In this document: in pieces, positions 7,357 through 9,995 of the stretch
Numbering within the stretch: position 1 is the first letter of the stretch
How the letters are laid out: each line of letters opens with the position of its first letter
Origin: Bacillota bacterium
GTDB taxonomy: Bacteria; Bacillota; Clostridia; Christensenellales; SZUA-584
Length of the DNA stretch: 9,995 bases
Direction: 5' to 3'
Assembly: GCA_023441905.1 (NCBI GenBank)
Contig: JAEZNC010000057.1
Location: 1 to 9,995 of the forward strand
Position numbers and translations under genes: made by a program
Notes under the pieces: model-generated
Told to the model about the DNA's origin: nothing
Databases searched by the model: none
The model's input: only the letters and a program-made list of their open reading frames with translations

Positions 7357-8256
7357 TTATATGATACGAACTTGAAAATCGCTGTTGGCCAGCCGAATAA
7401 TATCCCCATGGCTTATCTCCGACGTTTTCTGAGGATTAAGCAGCCTTTTGTTGAGGTATGTCCCGTTCGCACTTCCCATGTCTTCTATGTAATAATGTTC
7501 ATTCTTTTTATGAATCTTGCAATGGATGCGGCTGATGGCGTTGTTAAAGGCAATAACCCCATCAACGGATGCGGCATTCTTTCCAATCACAAATTCGTCC
7601 TTGTTCACATGCAGCTCAAAAGAGCCCGGCGCATTCAAAGCCACAAGCGTCACTGAATGACTCGGTTGCGTATGGTCCTTCCGTGAAGGCGGATTGATTC
7701 CCTTTATGCCGTTGGCGATGTCTTCCAAAGTCAGCATGCCATTGGATAAATCTTCGGATAATCGGATTGTTTTTGCTGAACTGACAGATGGGCATTGATT
7801 GATGAGCTTAACAAGGTTTGTTCTGAGTTCGTTTTCAAAATCTATGAAATCTTTAAATGCCCGCACGATACATGGGACATAGATCAGCCCGACAGTTAAA
7901 TTGCTTGTATCGATGAAGATTTTATCAAATGCAATGTCAATGTTCTGATATGTCAAAAAGCCGTTGCTTTTGACCTCAATGATCTCGTGTAAAAGATTCG
8001 CTATGATCGCAATAAATCTGTCGCTGTCTATTGAAGGAAGCAATGATGACAACGGCTTATATCTTTCTGTCATGTAAAACAGCTCAATATCGCCGTTGTA
8101 TGTCATCTTCATGCATTTGATAAACCCTCTGTGGCCCTGATTCTGCAGAACCTTATATTCCGTTAGCAAAAAGTGATTATAATCATTGAGGATATATGCA
8201 AAATTTGTTCCGCATGCCATTTCACGTACAATCCCATTCTCGGTAAATACACCCAT
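7357..8256 (-). CDS. FHA-domain protein with DUF6382-like (pseudokinase-like) N-terminus
   Basis: This is the first gene of the operon, a 299-residue soluble protein. The C-terminal FHA domain (about 201-299) is canonical: VIGKN at 223-227, SRIH at 242-245, and DMGSANGTYLN at 259-269. It should therefore bind phosphothreonine peptides. Residues 1-160 form a separate alpha/beta domain of the kind annotated DUF6382 in Clostridia. The stretch at 95-127 (KSNGFLTYQNIDIAFDKIFI, then LTVGLIYVP) recalls the 'hxxN(I/L)xFD...' catalytic-loop-like region of the EssB/YukC pseudokinase domain. That resemblance is by eye and needs structural comparison. There is no transmembrane helix, unlike EssB. ATG at 8256 has AGGTGG three bases upstream, a rather tight spacing, and no better start is seen. 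It is followed 16 bases later by the ParA-like ATPase. A likely role is a phospho-dependent adaptor for the secretion machine, but this is inference. Confidence 0.85.
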   Translation of the reverse strand: MGVFTENGIVREMACGTNFAYILNDYNHFLLTEYKVLQNQGHRGFIKCMKMTYNGDIELFYMTERYKPLSSLLPSIDSDRFIAIIANLLHEIIEVKSNGFLTYQNIDIAFDKIFIDTSNLTVGLIYVPCIVRAFKDFIDFENELRTNLVKLINQCPSVSSAKTIRLSEDLSNGMLTLEDIANGIKGINPPSRKDHTQPSHSVTLVALNAPGSFELHVNKDEFVIGKNAASVDGVIAFNNAISRIHCKIHKKNEHYYIEDMGSANGTYLNKRLLNPQKTSEISHGDIIRLANSDFQVRII

Positions 8257-8306
8257 TTTCCACCTGCCGCTGATCGTTACATTATTGTTTAATCATGGTG
8301 CGCTAT

Positions 8307-8317
8307 CGTATAATACG
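8307..8317. promoter_or_regulatory. Short palindrome in the operon leader, possible operator
   Basis: CGTAT-A-ATACG is a perfect 5+5 inverted repeat around one central base. It lies just downstream of the candidate promoter and about 50 bases before the FHA start. It could bind a dimeric regulator, but at this length chance is a fair explanation. Confidence 0.22.
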
Positions 8318-8330
8318 TCGATTTACTAGT

Positions 8331-8359
8331 TATTTATTTATTTTACACCGATATGTCAA
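8331..8359 (-). promoter_or_regulatory. Candidate sigma-A promoter for the T7SS operon
   Basis: On the minus strand, a perfect TTGACA (8359-8354) is followed after 17 bases by TAAATA (8336-8331), a weak -10. It would give a leader of roughly 70 bases ahead of the FHA gene. An alternative -10, TATTAT at 8315-8310, has no good -35 element. The choice is uncertain, but the perfect -35 in the only long gap upstream of the operon favours this site. Confidence 0.42.
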
Positions 8360-8524
8360 TATCTAAATGTTATTATAATTTATATATTATTCTTATTCAA
8401 CATATTTATACATTTTTTTGATTAACATTACCAAAATTATCATACCTAAATAGAAATTTTCGGACACTATGCAAAGCAATATTTTACTAAAAATGAAAAG
8501 GTAAACCCAAAGATCACCCCACAT

Positions 8525-8557
8525 TTACCCTTGCAAACATGCACTTACTTTTGCAAA
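8525..8557 (+). repeat. Two TTACYYTTGCAAA direct repeats, 20-base period
   Basis: TTACCCTTGCAAA (8525-8537) and TTACTTTTGCAAA (8545-8557) are direct copies offset by exactly 20 bases. Each contains the palindrome TTGCAA. They lie in the presumed end of the IS30-like remnant, and the second copy overlaps the transposase promoter -35. They may be transposase binding sites that also repress its promoter; this is inference. Confidence 0.5.
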
Positions 8558-8578
8558 TACCCCTTTTTTTCTTATAAT
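8551..8578 (+). promoter_or_regulatory. Promoter of the truncated transposase
   Basis: TTGCAA (8551-8556), a 16-base spacer and a perfect TATAAT (8573-8578) lie upstream of the transposase start, followed by a GGAAGGGAG ribosome site at about 8598-8606. The promoter looks intact even though the gene is broken, so it may still fire rightward into the decayed region. Confidence 0.6.
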
Positions 8579-8612
8579 CAGCTTAGCTGTCTTACCCGGA
8601 AGGGAGCATCAC

Positions 8613-8729
8613 ATGAGCAAACACTTATCGCTGTCTGACAGAGCGCTGATTGAACGTTACCTTGCGCAATATTTTTCCATCGCCACCATGGCCAAGCAAC
8701 TTGAACGTTCTCCATCAACAACATTCTAA
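8613..8729 (+). pseudogene. IS30-like transposase, N-terminal fragment
   Basis: ATG at 8613 with a good ribosome site opens a 38-residue reading frame (MSKHLSLSDRALIERYLAQY, then FSIATMAKQLERSPSTTF, stop). This is the N-terminal helix-turn-helix of an IS30-type transposase: a short 'KHLSL..R..IE..L' helix, then a recognition helix around 'IAKxLxRSPSTI'. Full-length members are several hundred residues long, so nearly all of the protein, including the DDE catalytic core, is missing. Reading ATT CTA AAG after 'SPST' would continue one or two bases out of frame, which suggests a small indel followed by loss of the remainder. No matching right end of the element is recognised downstream. It is an inactive remnant that marks an old insertion beside the secretion operon. 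Confidence 0.65.
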
Positions 8730-9332
8730 AGTCCGCACTTCTTAGTCGCTAACTATTCTGCATTGGTCAGACAGCAGCTGAAATAACTCGTTATTGGGGT
8801 TGCAGTATCTATTGCAAAGGATTTGCACGCCTTCTGTTTGGGTTGCTCATTTTTGTGCCTAGTCAGACCGATTTTTCATGGATAATGACTTGGTTTCATT
8901 CATTCTTCGGCTCAGATATGCTTTAAAATTGACACGCACTTTGACGACTTGCATTTACCTTTTCATTCAAAGAAGCAATATTTTATTAGCGCATCCATCT
9001 GCTTTTCAGCTACTACATAATAGGGCTAAGGGTTTTCACCTTTGTAAGTTTTCGTAGAGAATATTGATCCTTGGTCTGTGTCTGCTCTAAGCAAGGGATT
9101 TAAAAAGAAACCACTCCGATAAAATGCAGATATGGCTTATTTAGTTTCATACTTTACGACACTGTAACGGAGCTTAGCTAACTTTGGCCACCGTTTATTA
9201 AATATTCATATTGGCTCAATTTTCCACCACAGAGTGTCTCAGAAAACAAAAATCATGCTACAAAAGCAGTGTTGTAAAACGGATTGCGGCAAGCATCAGC
9301 CTTGAGAATATAGGTGGCGGTCTTTAAGGTGC
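8730..9332. other. About 600 bases with no recognisable gene
   Basis: All six frames are broken by frequent stops. The longest open stretches, such as about 40 codons on the minus strand near 8760-8880, have no convincing start, ribosome site or recognisable motif. No tRNA-like cloverleaf, CRISPR array or strong hairpin with a T-tract was found by eye. It probably represents decayed mobile or flanking DNA. Confidence 0.55.
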
Positions 9333-9610
9333 TTATCCCACACAATATTTACGAATTGAGCCTTCAAATTTGATATCGCCACCCATGGCTGTGATGGTGA
9401 CTACATCGTCTGTCCGACATATTGTACAACATCTTTTTGAGTGAAAGAGATGCCCAGTGCAGTCTGGTGAATGGGATCACGGTCTGATGGTGGTTTAGGT
9501 GCCTCACCTTGTTTAATAAAGATGTCAAATGAAACAGTATGATTCATAGCAGAGTAGGTTGCTTTTGTGGTACCGGCTTTAATGCCTGTAAACCCGGTAG
9601 AGGTACATAC
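9333..9610 (-). pseudogene. Decayed extracellular Ig-like repeat protein fragment
   Basis: Two adjacent minus-strand frames read like a bacterial surface beta-sandwich repeat. The first (9610-9401) contains TGFTGIKAGTTKATYSAMNH, a beta-strand TVSFDIFIK, and after a proline-rich linker TALGISFTQKDVVQYVGQT, then a TAG stop. The second (9407-9333) continues one frame over with DVVTITAMGGDIKFEGSI and ends at TAA. The 'G.I.G.KAGTT.AT' pattern is common in Big2-type Ig-like domains of Gram-positive cell-surface proteins. There is no start codon or ribosome site, and a frameshift plus stops show it is dead. The family assignment is by eye only. Confidence 0.35.
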
Positions 9611-9811
9611 TTACTCTCCCACTCCGCATCTCTTTAAACAGATACTCAAACATCTGACTGTCGTCTTATAAGTCCATCCAATATCCTCTATAATATACGG
9701 CAACTCCAAATCATTCTGGTAATACTGTGGAATGCCCCTATAGCCGATTACAATATTGTAAATACCTTGACAGTGTATTGATGAAAGGTTGCCGTCAAAA
9801 TTAATTTGCAT
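9611..9811 (-). pseudogene. Short open frame of unknown identity, probably a remnant
   Basis: A 66-codon frame starts at ATG 9811 and ends at TAA 9611. No Shine-Dalgarno sequence precedes the ATG, and the frame is open without a start back to the sigma-factor stop at 9857. The protein (MQINFDGNLSSIHCQGIYNI, then a tyrosine-rich middle such as IPQYYQNDLELPYIIEDIGW) is not recognised. It is in the same frame as the Ig-like fragment that follows its stop, so it may be part of the same decayed surface protein. It could be a chance reading frame; it is not supported as a functional gene. Confidence 0.3.
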
Positions 9812-9856
9812 GTATTTCTCAAAGTCCGCATGAACACTGGGTTTTCTTCGCTTACA

Positions 9857-9995
9857 TTAAGCGCGCTCCGATACATACGAGCGTGATATGCCCGTTTTGT
9901 AAGCAATTTCGCGCTGCGTCTGAGGCCGCATCCCCCCCAATCCGTAACGCATCTCGATCACGGCCTTCTCGCGCCTCGTGAGGCACTTGCCGAGC
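9857..9995 (-). pseudogene. Sporulation-type sigma factor, C-terminal (region 4) fragment, 5' end beyond window
   Basis: The frame enters from the right edge and shows sigma region 4 of a SigE/SigK-type factor: LTRREKAVIEMRYGLGG (17 residues), then TQREIAYKTGISRSYVS with the helix-turn-helix. In these factors SRSYVS is followed by RIEKKA or RIEKRA and another 10 or more residues. Here it reads SERA and then TAA, as though the codons for RI and K were lost and the frame then broken. Either the gene is a decayed copy or the sequence has errors here. Only 45 residues are visible, so whether regions 2 and 3 exist cannot be seen. An intact SigE or SigK is essential for sporulation, so this is more likely an extra, degenerate copy. 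Confidence 0.68.

Larger units (their letters stand above)
8257..8612. other. AT-rich divergent intergenic region
   Basis: No coding region of useful length is seen here. The stretch separates the minus-strand secretion operon from the plus-strand transposase fragment. It holds a candidate promoter and a small palindrome on the operon side, a very AT-rich core (about 8330-8460), and the promoter plus repeat elements of the insertion-sequence remnant at the right. The insertion-sequence end is probably somewhere near 8490-8520, but no boundary is certain. Confidence 0.6.

Noticed and set aside
7341..7409. Longer start for the ParA-like ATPase at 7409
   Set aside because: It would overlap the end of the FHA gene, and the extension has no ribosome site; ATG 7340 has GGGAGAG upstream.
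8310..8315. TATTAT as the -10 of the operon promoter
   Set aside because: No acceptable -35 hexamer lies 15-19 bases upstream, so the TTGACA-based site was preferred.
8760..8880. Minus-strand open stretch of about 40 codons (around KNEQPKQKACKSFAIDTATP)
   Set aside because: It has no start codon with a ribosome site, stops on both sides, and no family I can name; treated as non-coding or decayed.
8257..9995. CRISPR array, tRNA, rRNA or riboswitch in the non-coding right end
   Set aside because: No regular spaced repeats, cloverleaf, rRNA-like or conserved aptamer-like sequence was seen; only the 20-base pair of repeats, which is too short and too few.

Overview
The window looks like the chromosome of a low-GC, spore-forming Gram-positive bacterium, most likely a Clostridia member. 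The evidence is a Firmicutes-type (T7SSb) type VII secretion operon, strong AGGAGG-type ribosome binding sites, and a fragment of a SigE/SigK-like sporulation sigma factor at the right edge. No species can be named from the sequence alone.

The left 8.26 kb is one tightly packed minus-strand operon, read from right to left. In transcription order it encodes a soluble protein with a C-terminal FHA domain (8256-7357), a ParA/MinD/CpaE-like ATPase with a receiver-like N-terminus (7340-6282), a YukD-type ubiquitin-like protein (6271-6017), the EssC motor ATPase (6007-1481), a WXG100 protein (1466-1149), a DUF5082-like helical partner (1129-722), and the N-terminal part of a large LXG-like effector with a hydrophobic segment (706 to beyond position 1). 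Intergenic gaps are about 9 to 20 bases, and nearly every start has a good Shine-Dalgarno sequence, so the genes are probably co-transcribed and translated. A candidate promoter lies about 80-100 bases upstream of the first gene.

The expected division of labour is as follows. EssC is the membrane-anchored hexameric motor. The WXG100 protein and the DUF5082-like protein are small helical secreted or targeting partners. The LXG-like protein is the cargo. The FHA protein, the ParA-like ATPase and YukD are cytosolic accessory factors. The layout is unusual for T7SSb. No EssB/YukC, EssA or EsaA/YueB gene lies between YukD and EssC or beside them in this window, and two additional genes (FHA protein and ParA-like ATPase) lead the operon.

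The right 1.7 kb (8257-9995) is AT-rich at first and then a graveyard of decayed sequence. It holds a promoter and the first 38 codons of an IS30-like transposase, about 600 bases with no recognisable gene, a broken minus-strand stretch resembling an extracellular Ig-like repeat protein, and the 3' end of a sigma factor gene that breaks off inside its helix-turn-helix region. The secretion operon therefore sits next to a region of past insertion and decay.
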